A DNA stretch of 64,000 nt from Paracentrotus lividus (lineage: Eukaryota; Echinodermata; Echinoidea; Camarodonta; Echinidae): positions 38,835,257 to 38,899,256 of the forward strand of contig CALNVZ010000218.1 of the NCBI GenBank assembly GCA_940671915.1. Reading direction: 5' to 3'. Under the pieces are notes generated by a model. That model saw only the letters and a list, made by a program, of their open reading frames with translations. It was not told the DNA's origin and did not search any database. The position numbers and the translations under genes were made by a program. Shown here in pieces: positions 13,401 through 25,400 of the stretch (positions are counted from its first letter, which is position 1; every line of letters starts with the position of its first letter).

Positions 13401-16400
13401 ATTGTCAGTTACTTTCCATGATAATGCCTGGTCTAAAAACACACTTTCTGGAAAACAACATCACTCGATAATAATATAGGATTTTCCCCCTATCTTTTCT
13501 GTCCTATATTACCTAATCCTGTCCACAATTATGAAATGCAGTACCATTTTGCATCATTAATTATATATTTTGGAGCACAATGTGCCCACAAAAACATGTA
13601 CAAACAGTAAATTGATGCGAAACTATGAGGAAATAAAAATCTGCTATATCAGATTGAAATCATTTTCTGCCAGAAACTATAAGAGTAGCGGGGAATACTA
13701 AATTCATTTTCCTTATTTTCCAATTATTGCTCTAGTTAGGCTACATGTACACGTAAATAACATATCATGTTTTTTAAGGAAAGTAGTTGTCTTCAATCAT
13801 AAAAAAAGAAATATCAGTACACAAATTGTCTCCTTGAATAGGATCTGCAAACAACGACCACTTTGAAATAGTTTAGTAACACTTTTGGATCTTCCCTTTA
13901 AAATTTTTGTAAATATTTTGCCTGCCTTTACAAATGTCTGTGAGCCCACAGACAGCCCAGTTTCATTCTTACCCTGTAATTGATGATATTTAGAGGATAC
14001 TACACAATGGAAGAAATAACGAGGCACCTGGGTGCAATGAAAAACACTCCTTACAATGTCCCACTAATAGTGTCTATGGCTTCAGAATGTAAAAGAATCG
14101 TGTCAAGCATGTTTTATCAGTTGTAGTGATATCATTTAAAGGGATGTACATGTAGTATTTAAACACTGAATGATATTCAAATCGCAACTTTTTCGATTTC
14201 ATTTTGCCAACATAATAAACTTTTAGGTCAGTCTGGTATCTCTTTCAAATTGCAAGCTAATTGCTTGCTTTACCTTCGAGATATCAATGATTTCATACTC
14301 AAAGTTTTAAATCCATCCACGAATCGGTTATAAAACCATGTGCTTTTCAACAACAGCACAACATACATTGTACACCCATTTCCTGTTGTGAAGTCCCTAT
14401 CCCTAGCGGCCTGCTGAGCTTCCAACAGAGGAGTAGGACATTTACTGGTGTTTGGCTGCATGCTTAGCATTGCTTGTTACACTGTTTTAAGGTAGTAAAG
14501 AACTTCCATTCGATCTGAAACTTTCAGTAGTTTGTTTTTACTGTTGGAGCAATATAATTTTATTAATCTTGATCTAATTGCTCTTGTTTTTGAAAGTTAC
14601 CAAATCCCTTTAAAGTGTTCTCCTTTCCAATATGTAGGGCCTATATAATTTTGCTGCTCCCAATACTTCATGGCAGGAAATGCGGTATACACCTGTATGT
14701 TGTGCTGCATTGAAACGCACACACGTGGCAGACGGTTTCAAAATTTGAGTATGAAATCATAGATATCTTGAACTTAAAGCAAGCAAATCGCCTGCAAGTT
14801 TGAAAGGATGCAAGACTGACCTGTGTTTATAATCATGTTGGGAAAAATGAGCTAAAACAAAAAAAAATTGTTATTTCAATGATTAATCAATGTTACTGCA
14901 TCCCCGGGCTGCATCCCTTTTATAACCTCCCTCCTCATCTATTATGGGGCAATCACAGCCACAAACCTCTTCCTGTGTGTTTCTAATCCTATTGTATACA
15001 ACATGCTAAGGGTGTGTTCAATGTTCATTTTCAAACTTTAAAAGCCAACATGAATCATGATACAAAACGCAATCACAAAACGCTGATATAAAGAGAAACA
15101 AAGTGGGTGTTCATTATGCCCATTCCCGGTCGTAAAAGTAAACGTCTTTCAGATCTCCATTCGGAGGAAAATTTAAATGCCAAAAGAGATGCGTTTTGAA
15201 TCACAATCAGCTTCAATTTTACGACCTTGAGCATTGCGAATGCAATGAAATGCGACATTGAACACAATTGAGTTTTCAAACGTCTAAATTTAAATGTGCT
15301 CTCGCAGTTGAAGCTTCCAGTGCAAACGAGGAAAAAAAAGGGCAGAAGTTTGTTTTTGAGAGCGGGGAATTTAAAGACGATGGACGTATTATCGGCTTTA
15401 AATTTTCGACACTGAACGGTGTACCTCTGATCGCGTTTCTGTTCTGTGTTTTGTAACTGCGTTTTGTATCATGATTCATGTTGCCGTTTAAATTTGAAAA
15501 TGGACATTGAACACACCCTTAGAAGCTTATCACAGATAAACCTGTTTCAATTCTTTTGTGGCAGTCATACAAGAGGGATAATTGTTGGGGTGTGAGTGAC
15601 AAGGATGGGTACAATAATGGCCCAAGGTTAATTTCTTTTTAATCCATCTTGTGTGGACTTCTCAAAATAAGAAGAATATTGTTTGTATTGTCCTTCTTAT
15701 ATTAAAAAACAAAAGTTTCATAGGATGAGTCTGCTTTAGGCCTACATGTAAACATTATTTTCTTCATCTGCATATTTATATTATTGTAAATTAGCAGTAA
15801 AAATGTGTGATGACCTAAGTTTTTCAGAAGATTTTTTTTTTTTTTTTAAGTTTCTTCTATTGTAAACTAATTTCCTTGTGACTGTTTAGTAATTTTAAAA
15901 TTTGATATGAGCTCAAAGAAAATGAGTAAAAACAAAAAGTTGTCTAAAAACCATACTATAAATTAATAACACACACTATTAAATTAAACATAAAAAGATT
16001 CAAGATCGTTAAAAAAGGAATGAACATATGTGCTTTACATACACTGTAGGCCAGACTCACGCTGGTTACTATCAAAAGAATTTAAAACAAATACGAAAAA
16101 AAATGAGCAAAGAAAATGGTATTTCATCGGGATTCGTACCCAAGACTTCCTGATTGCTAGACACGTGCTCTACCGACTGAACTCTGGCAAACCCTTATGT
16201 TATTATCCCTCTCAGGGAACCCCTTAGCTTCCAATGCTGGAGTGATCAGAAGTTGTAGAACCTAGCATAAACGGAAATAAATCAACTTGGGGATAAACGA
16301 GAGGGATCAATGTGAAGTGATGCGGCTTTTCTATTTAGAAAGAAGAGAACTAAGGTCTGTATATATTTGAGAAAATTTAACCTTTAAAACCTGTAGGCTT

Positions 16401-19400
16401 ACATTTCTAGTGGCTAGAAATTATTGACTTCATGATATCAGTGATTCTTTAATCAATATTCTAAGGAAATGCATCAGAAAAATATTCCAAATTGTAATTC
16501 CTGACTCCAAAAGAAGAAAATCCACAAAAGGCTGTAATAATACCAAGCAAATACTCCAGAATAAACCAATAATTCCACTGGAAGGAGGCACAAGATATTC
16601 CAAGCCATATAACGATCCACAAAAAAGCACTCATACAGTCATCCAAATATTGCATGTGTCATTACAGACAAAACATAAACACTTGCCAAAGATTGTAAGC
16701 TATCATCGCCGTCATGAAGTATGAATAATAATCACATCCTCACTTGTACAAAGTGATAAACCCTGGACATATGATATACTACATGTTGTACAGAGCATGT
16801 AGGTAGCCTCCCCTTTTTGTGTGCCTAAAATTACCGTAGACATGTTCAGTGAGCTGTGTGTGTTCATTTCTACACACTTTATAGACCACGCCCCTTCAAC
16901 CCACTTTATATACAAAGGGTTACACAGGAGCCACACCTCCTCTGCATTATGATTGGTTGATTGTTACTTGGATGACAGTGACTAATGCTCATGTTTCCTG
17001 TCATTCAATTTGCTTCCAAGCAAAAACATTTGCAGTTCTTTATCAGATTTGTTACTTTGAAATAATTGTATTTTGGCTGGATATATATATATGTATTTTC
17101 TGATTTTTTATTAAAAGGTGCATTATTATGAAGTCCATACATTGTACAATGCACATGTAAATGTTCTTCATTAATTTTTGTTTTATAGTTAGAATCATAA
17201 TTAAGTTTAGGTTCCTAAATAAAATCTCAAGATTCATCTAACCTCATGTTAATAGCAAATGAGATAATATCTGTGCAGTCATTAATAACAGAAAACCCTT
17301 AATCAATTCATCATGTTCAGATAATTGATATGATAATAATGGAGTGGATTCCAGCTGTGAACATCCACGTTGGAAACTGGATTCCTACTGAGACGATAAG
17401 TAGCCTACATCCCCTTTCATCTAACACAAAACTTTCCCTAATACCCCAGTGGCGGATCCAGGATTTCATTACAGGTGGGGGGGGGGGGCCCAAAATCGGA
17501 ATTTCAGATTTTGGTACACCCAAAATTTTTTCCCGTTACACCGGGCAAGCCAAAAGGTACACTCAATTTTTTTCACGTCACGCTCTCCATAAAGTTACTC
17601 AATCCCTTTAAAGTTCTACTGTAGCCGAGCTGACTAGGCTCTCTCAATATTACGGCACTGTACGAAACTCCATCGCATCAAGTCGGCAATGTTTGAATGC
17701 AGCTTTTAATTGTAAAGACAGAAAATTCTGAGAGAGGCAATTTTTAGAACAGAGAGGGAGACATACTATTATCATCTCAGGAGATATTGGATACAAAAGT
17801 CAAGAGGGACTTTAATAGTCACAGTGATTATTAAGTTTGCATTCCTCTTCCCTGGCCGCCACTGATGCACTGGGTTGAATGCTACAATAATTTGTATTGA
17901 TTTTGATAATAATAATAATACATGTAGTACAGTTCTTATATAGCGTGTATCACTTCCAATTCAAGACGTCTCTATGCAGTTTTTGTACTAAATTTTTGTC
18001 ATTGTTTTTTTTTAAATGAATATAAAAAGTACATTATGTGCTCAAAGAGCCGAATAAATAATAATAATGAAGAAATATTAGTACACTGCACAGGTATACA
18101 CAGGAGATGTTGCACATGATGCTCAGCATGTACATGTGCTTGTTAAACACCTAAAGAGCTTCCACATGTATGGCAAAAAGAAACAAAAAATAAAAGAATG
18201 TTTTTAGTATTAGGGCAAAATTAAGAGAGAATTTATAACCCCATCCCCAACAAAAAAAAAAGAGAAAAGAAAAGGAAAAGAAATGAAAGAAAAAAAGAGA
18301 AAACTACATGTAGCACTTTTAATGATGTGGTGCTCATCCGGCATCTCGCAAAGAAATATACACAACTTTTAAATTTCGCATAAATCAACATAAATTATTT
18401 TCTTGTCAAAATTTCAAAATTCTGTGTAGTTTTGTAAACCTCATGTAGCTCTTCCAGATGGTACAAAACAAAAAAAATAAGTACAGCATTTTTTGTTGAA
18501 TTCTAAAAATGCACATAAATTAGCATATTTAATGAGTTTCAAAATTCTGTGTGGAATTTTTGTATCACCCACCTAGTGCTATCATAAAAAGCAAACAGAA
18601 TTGAAATTAATCAACAAATGAAGGAAAAGGAGCAACTTTTGTGATTTAATAAATAAATTTCGCATAAATTGGCATAAATAATTTTCTAGACAAATTTCCA
18701 CAATACTGTGTAGAAGTTTGGTGAATCTCATGTAGCTCTCCAGATGGAACCAAAAAATCAAAATCAGTCAAAATAAATAAGTACAGCATTTTTTGTTGAA
18801 ATTTTAAAAATGCGCATAAATCATAAAATTACAATCTATTTTATTATTTACGATATAAGAAATATACATTTGCCTACCATTGCTATTCGACCTCGAATCG
18901 CCCAACCGAAATTTACACCGAATTTTTGCCCTCTCATTCGCCTATTTACCCCCCCCCCCACCCCATGAATAGCGCCTCCATTGACGAGGATGCGGCCGTA
19001 GATCCTATACTCTCCTCTACTCTATCGCCCAAAAAACTTCCGTATGTTGCAACGGAAAGGGGACGGAGGGAGGGAATGTAGGCAAATGTATATTTCTATA
19101 TCGTAAATAATAAAATTAGATTGTAATTTTATGATTTACTTCAATCATGTAGAACTATACATTGCCTACCATTGCTACGACAGCACCGACAAAAGTCGGA
19201 GGGCAACCATAACGGTTAAGAACTATGGAGGACGCCGCTGCTTTGAGAGGTGCGGTGGAGAAAAACACCCTCACTGCGAGCACGCGTCTTCAGGTTAAAA
19301 GGAGGTGAAAGAATTTGCGAACGCCAAAAGGCCGCCTTGCAAATTCTTCTACCTACCTTGTAAATAGGGCCCAAGAGGAGCTGATGCTCCTGGTCTGATG

Positions 19401-22400
19401 GGCCTTGATAGTATTCCCTCTTCAAGGGCTTACTCCGCAGCCTTGATTGCGGAGACTATCCACGCGGGATAACGTATCTCTAGAAACCCTTTTATGGGGT
19501 TCACGGAAGTAACAAATAACTGTGAAGATTTGCGAACGATTTCAGTCTACTCTGAAGAACATAAGAGGGCCCTGACGGGCACTAGAATTTGTCTTTTCTG
19601 AAGATGAGAACCCCGTAGAGACGAATGAAGATCTCGATAGAGTCCGACGAGGCTGTTTGGTTCTAAGCAATGAGGATGTGATAGGAATCAGACGAACCTC
19701 ATATCTCTCCCAACGAATATGAAGGTGATTAGAGAGAACATGTAGGAAACTCCTCATTTGCCCAGAGACTATTGCTAGGAGAAAGTTTGCCTTAATGGAC
19801 GATTTAACAGGTAAATCCGAGTTCAAAGGCTCGAACGGTGGCTTGGACAAAGCCTCCAAAACTTAGGGAAGACTCCAGGCGGAGTCAAGGGCTTAAAAAT
19901 AGGGGCGTTTTAAGAAAAGGCCTAAGCAACGCCAAGAGAGCTGGTGGGGGGCGGTCGAGACCGATCCCCATAAGCAAAAACCAGTAAGAATGGCCTAATA
20001 GCCAACAATACCCTCGAATCGTCGAGAGAGACCTACCTTATCGAACAGAGAAATAAGGAAATCGGCAATAAGAGGCAAAGGAGCCTCTCTGGTCTTGCCA
20101 AGAGGTGCGACCAGGCCAGGAAGCCCAAGGCGCGAATTGTATACAATCCTATCGACTTCAGTCTACTTCCAACTAGCAGCTAAGCTGTCCGGTCTGAAAG
20201 ACTTCATCCCTAGCCGCGTGCCGATAGAGGCCATGCAGTTAAATGAAGGTGCGATGGATTGCATGTAGAACCCGACAACGGTAAAAAAATAAGTCCGGTA
20301 CGGCGAAGGGGCAGCGGCTCCCTGCTAACAGGAGCAAAAGATCCTGAAAACCAGGCCCGACCCGGCCAGAAGGGAGCAATCAAGACCACCGTTGTCTGAT
20401 CCTCCCTGATATTCCTGAGAAACAGAGGGATCAACTTGAAAGTGGAAAGGCGTACGCCTTCCACCCTTCCAGATGAAGGAGAACGCGTCCAGAAAGAAAG
20501 CAGAAGTCTCCCTGATTCGGGAGCAAAGCCGAGAAAGTCTGTTGTTCAGGATAGAAAGTCTGCTATCAGATTGTCCTCCCCGGACAGTGGGAGGCAACCG
20601 GGACGATCTCTCCGATGCACCATTCCCAAAGGAGGACGCTACCCTCGTTCAACTCCAAAGAGTGTGTCCTCCTTGTTTGTTGATGTAGGCCTTCAGAGAG
20701 GTGTTGTCCGTGAAAATCAACACCGAACGGCCCACACAAAAGGTCCGAGAACGTTGAAGGACAAACAGAACTGACAAAAGTTCCAGAACGTTGAAGGTGA
20801 GGCAGCGGCCTCGAGAGACCCAAGATCCGGAAACATCCGACCTTGACAATGGCCCCCCACCCCAACCTTGAAGAGACGCGTACGTGGCACTGTAACCGGA
20901 GGAAGAGGGCTTGTAATCTCTTTCCCCGAAAAAAGGAAGGTACGGTTCGTCCAACGGAGCAGAGACTTCTTGATCTCCACCGTCAAAGAAATCCAGACCA
21001 GAGGGGAGCTGAGGTTCGGCCTGAAAAACTTCAGGAGATGCAGCCGGAAAGGTCTCATAAGGAGACAACAATTTGGCAAGATGTCCACCAGACTGGCTAA
21101 AAACCCCAGCCATCTCAAACAAACCTCGGCTCGAACCCTCCACATGCTCAGGAGGGACCTGGTAAGACTGACCAGAGCTTCTATCCTCTCAAGGCTCGGC
21201 CGAGCCAGTTGATTCTTGATATCCAACTGGGCACCCAAGTAGATCGGAGTTCGGGAGGGAACTAATTCCGACTTGGACCAGTTGATCAAGAATCCCAAAC
21301 TCTCGGTCGTTTTCACTAACATCGAAAGATGGTGTGAAAGCAGGACCTCCGAAAAGGCGACGAGAAGCCAATCGTCTAAGAAAGCGAAAATCCGAAGGTC
21401 CTTGCCCCTGAGGAAAGACATCAACGCCGAGACCACCCTGGTGAAGACTCTGGGAGCGGGATGAAGACCGAAAGAAGGGCTTGGAAGCGAAAAGTCTCCT
21501 TTCCTACAGCACAAACCCAAAAGATCCCTCGACGAAGGGTCTATTGGGATGTGGAAAAAGGCATCGCTCAGGTAGAGAGACACCGCAAAGTCGTCCTGAC
21601 CGAGAGCCGGAAGAAAAGAGGCTAAATGGTCCATCCTGAAAGGTGACTTTGCGATGTGCCTGTTGATCCTCTTCATATTGAGGATCATCCTGAGCGAGCC
21701 TGAACGATTGGGGATCACAAAAACGGGGGAAGAGACACAGAAAGTCGTGATCCCTCACCCGTCCGTCCGAGGAAAAAGTTCCTGAAAAGGATCTAATGTG
21801 GCGGTGATCGATTTCGGATAAAACCCCTTGGAAGAGGCTCTTCTAGATCTATCCGAAGTCCGTTCTTGATCACGGAAAGGACGAAGACACCGTCCGTGAT
21901 CGACTTCCAAGCCGGAAGAAACTTCCGAAGTCGACCACCCACCGGATCTCCAAGCGAACTCGGGAAGTCATCTGGAAAATGCTTCCCGTCCCGACGAAAA
22001 GGGCTGATTCTTCGCGAAGCCTCGGGAAGAGCCCCTACCACCTCCACGTCCTCGACGAGGAGTCTGGTCTTGAAAAGACACCTGACGATCATAAGAATCA
22101 TGAGAAAAGTCGGTTACCCTACGATCCTGAGGAGGAGCTGCCAAGGCCGACCGGGCAGGAACGGAAGCCCTCTTGTCCTTCTTCTTCTTGCCCTTCCTGA
22201 AAGGAGGAGCTTTGAAGAAGCCAGGTATAACAGACCTAGAAGACGATGGGGCCTGACAAACATCTCAAATAGATGTAGACAATTCCTGGGCCTTCTAACG
22301 TGAGTCAACTTCAATTTGCAAAACGTCTGCCAAGTTGCTCCCGTAAAGGAAGGGGGAAGTCACGTCAATCTCCTGACCATATCCGGGATGAGGGATTGCT

Positions 22401-25400
22401 TGATATGAAGAGTCTCAAGCATATGAACTCTACGGGCATTATCCAGCAAGGTGGATGTAGCCGCAAACTGAGAAAACAAGAGAGAAGAAACCTCCCTAAG
22501 GGCCAGGAGAATCTTGGCCCGGACTGGCGGAGAAAGGCCCAACTCGTGGACGAAAGTCAAATTCGGATTTGTCAGATTACAAAAGGTAATCCTGTACTCG
22601 AAGCTGAAAAGACGTAATAGCTTTCGACCTACCCGAAAAGAAAAATTTTACGCCCCTCCGAAGTTTCAGGGGTCACTTCCGACCTCTGGAACGAAAAGAA
22701 AAGAAATAAGCCTGTGACTCGCTTCGCCAAAGGAAGCTCTACAACGGCTTCAGGTACAACTTCGTCTGATAAAATATCCACCGAAGTATTAACCCGGGAG
22801 GGATCCCGCGTATCAACCATAACCGAATGGCGGTACAAGGGAGTCGGATGAGATTCAAAACATGAGTTGTGAGAATCAGCCACCGAAAAGATCTCATCGT
22901 CTGACGAGGAAGCATCCAGCTCCTCACAAGGAGGGTGTGAACCACCCATAGAGGTGAGTCGGAAGTGGTGACGTACTCGCTGTCTCGTAACGCTCAAACC
23001 ACTTGCGAAAATCCGGAGGTACACCCAAACTACCCGGATTGGCATCCGGGAGTTGATGTCTACCCGAAAAGGAAGTGTCCAACCTGAGGGGGACAGGGTT
23101 CCTAACGAAAACCGGATCCGGGTTCGGCAACGAACGAAGTCGCTCTGAACCCGAAGTGCCCGCCTGTAAAGGGGCACTGATCCCCGCGGGAAACGGATCG
23201 GGATCCGGAACTGCAAGTCTACGACGCTTCACTATGGAAGAGCCCGCCTCAGATGCGGTGCCGATCCGAAAGGAAACCGACTTGGAAGACGGGGTGTAGG
23301 CTTCAAAAAGAAACGCCCGCCTATAACGGACCCTGGCTCCGAAAAGAAATCGAAGCGGGATGCGAAACACGTTCACGCCTCACCGACGTAGTATCCGAAA
23401 AGGAAGGGGACACACTCCGAGATTAAAAACGGAGAGGGACGGACCCCCGCCACCAAAGGTGGTGACCGGATATGTCGGGGACGTCCCGCTTTACCGGATA
23501 CCCGCCGACAAGTAACAAAGCGACGGCTTTGGACGTGTCAGCCGCGCTAGTGAGGAACGGACGTGCGGCCTACTATCCGAGGATACAGGTCCGCCTTGGA
23601 CGGTATTCACTCCCAAAACCGGTACGGAAAACGACTTGCGGATCCGATTTACCTCAGTTAAGGGAACGGCGCCGATTTCCGTTTGAAAACGGAGAGAGAC
23701 GGACCCCCCCCCACCAAAGGTGGGCGACCGGATATGGTCGGGGACGTCCCGCTCTGCCGGATATCCGCCGACAAGTAACAGAGCGAAGGCTCTGGACATG
23801 TCATCCGGGCTAGTGAGTAACCGACAAGCGGCCTACTATCCGAGGATATAGGTCCGTCTTGAACGGTACTCACCCCCAAAACCGGTACGGAAACCGACTC
23901 GCGTATCCGATTTACCTCAGTTAAGGGTACGGCGCCGATATCCGGTCCGGTCAAACTCGATAAAGAAACCGAGCTCGATCCGGTTATGCCAGGCGAAGCC
24001 TGAGGCACAATGGGATTCGGCACCATGAGAGAAATGAACCCGGCACCTTCAGCCTGAACTGAATTAGCCAGTGAACCGGCCACCGGTTGTGAAACCGATG
24101 TATAACCGTTTTAGATCTCCCGTTAGTCGAACGGGGCAAAGGATAATCGTACTCGGGCCGTAGCCGTCATTTTCCTGGACGCTGCCAAACCTGTCAGATA
24201 TCAACCCTGCAGGGGGGATTTCTCAGAAGAAAACACACGCCTGCTCGCTAATTTCTTCCCCCGCTTCTTCTTATTTGAAGAAGACACGAGAAGAAAAAAG
24301 ACAAGACGAATCTGTAAATAAAAAGAGAAAGAAAAGTGTTAATACACAAAGGGGGGTAAATAGGCGGGTCTAACAAAGAAGCGGAGCACAAAAACTCTGT
24401 GCGCCGCAAAACACACACAACACTCAAACGTAAACCACGACACGTATTACATACACGCAGTAATGAACGTACGAAAGTCTACGGGAAGAGAGAGCGTGAA
24501 AAAAAAATGATCACCGAGAGATAAAAACTATCAACTCTCGGTAAAACCAAAAAACTAGACCCAAAAAGAGAGCTCAGAATACTCAAAATGATTATCCTGA
24601 GCAATATAACCTCGCAAAACAACGCCAAGGAAGTCCCAAAAGGGAGAAAAACACGCTATTTTTGGCGCGGGCAAAAATACACACTTATCTCGACGGAGGC
24701 GAAGAGATTAGAGGAAGAGTATAGGATCGCTTCGGCCGCATCCCGTCAATGGAGGGCGCTATTCAATGGGGGGTGGGGGGGGTAAATAGGCGAATGATAG
24801 GGCAAAAATTTGGTGTAAATTTCGGTTTGGGGCGATTCGAGGTCGAATAGCAATGGTAGGCAAATGTATAGTTCTATTGAAGTAAATTAATATTTTTTTT
24901 TTTTTTTAAAATTGTTTTTATGCTTCAAAATATACATCGAACATAAATCATGAACACTTCAAAAGTTACATCTTGTACATGAATGAAATAAATGCAAGTA
25001 TAGTTAATTTAACAACAATAGTATAATCAGCCATCGTGTGAGGGAAGATTTTTCCCATTTTGAATTAATGAATTTGTAATTTGTTCTTCCCTGAAAAGGC
25101 TAATAAGCGTTCTCAACTTTTTTCTAAATACATGATTTTGATTTAAATTGATGAAAATAATATATCAGAGTTTTTACATTTGTTTTCGAAAAATAAATTG
25201 TTTACCGTACATAATAATGTATTGATAAGATTGTCACTTTCTTTGTGAACTCCAAAAACATAATCAATGCCATGTAAGTGCAAGTTATACACATTCTTTT
25301 GATCTAAGCCATGAGCTGACCTCACAGCAAAACAGAACGACAGAACAAGAGTAGAATACGGTGAATTAACGTCTGATTCCTCTAATAACAAAGATTACAT

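Larger units (their letters stand above)
18863..24870 (-). mobile_element. DIRS-like tyrosine-recombinase retrotransposon, decayed
   Basis: Outer inverted terminal repeats run from TATACATTTGCCTACCATTG at 18863 to its complement ending at 24870, with about 150 bases paired through the poly(C)/poly(G) stretch and CGCCTCCATTGACG. Gene order on the minus strand is a gag-like region (about 22.1-24.1 kb), reverse transcriptase (20717-21718), RNase H (about 20.2-20.9 kb) and tyrosine recombinase (about 19.2-19.9 kb), as in DIRS elements. GC content is clearly higher than in the surroundings. Frameshifts in the RNase H and recombinase regions mark it as dead. The left end is complex (see findings). 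Confidence 0.85.

Noticed and set aside
15073..15479. Overlapping open frames of 62-68 codons on both strands
   Set aside because: They lie within the long-armed MITE and have no protein features.
16118..16195. Functional tRNA gene
   Set aside because: Acceptor stem does not pair and the B box has a substitution; better explained as a tRNA-derived repeat.
20436..23299. Plus-strand open frames inside the DIRS element (for example 20436-20774, 21866-22303)
   Set aside because: Shadows of the minus-strand retroelement genes in GC-rich sequence; no family motifs on the plus strand.
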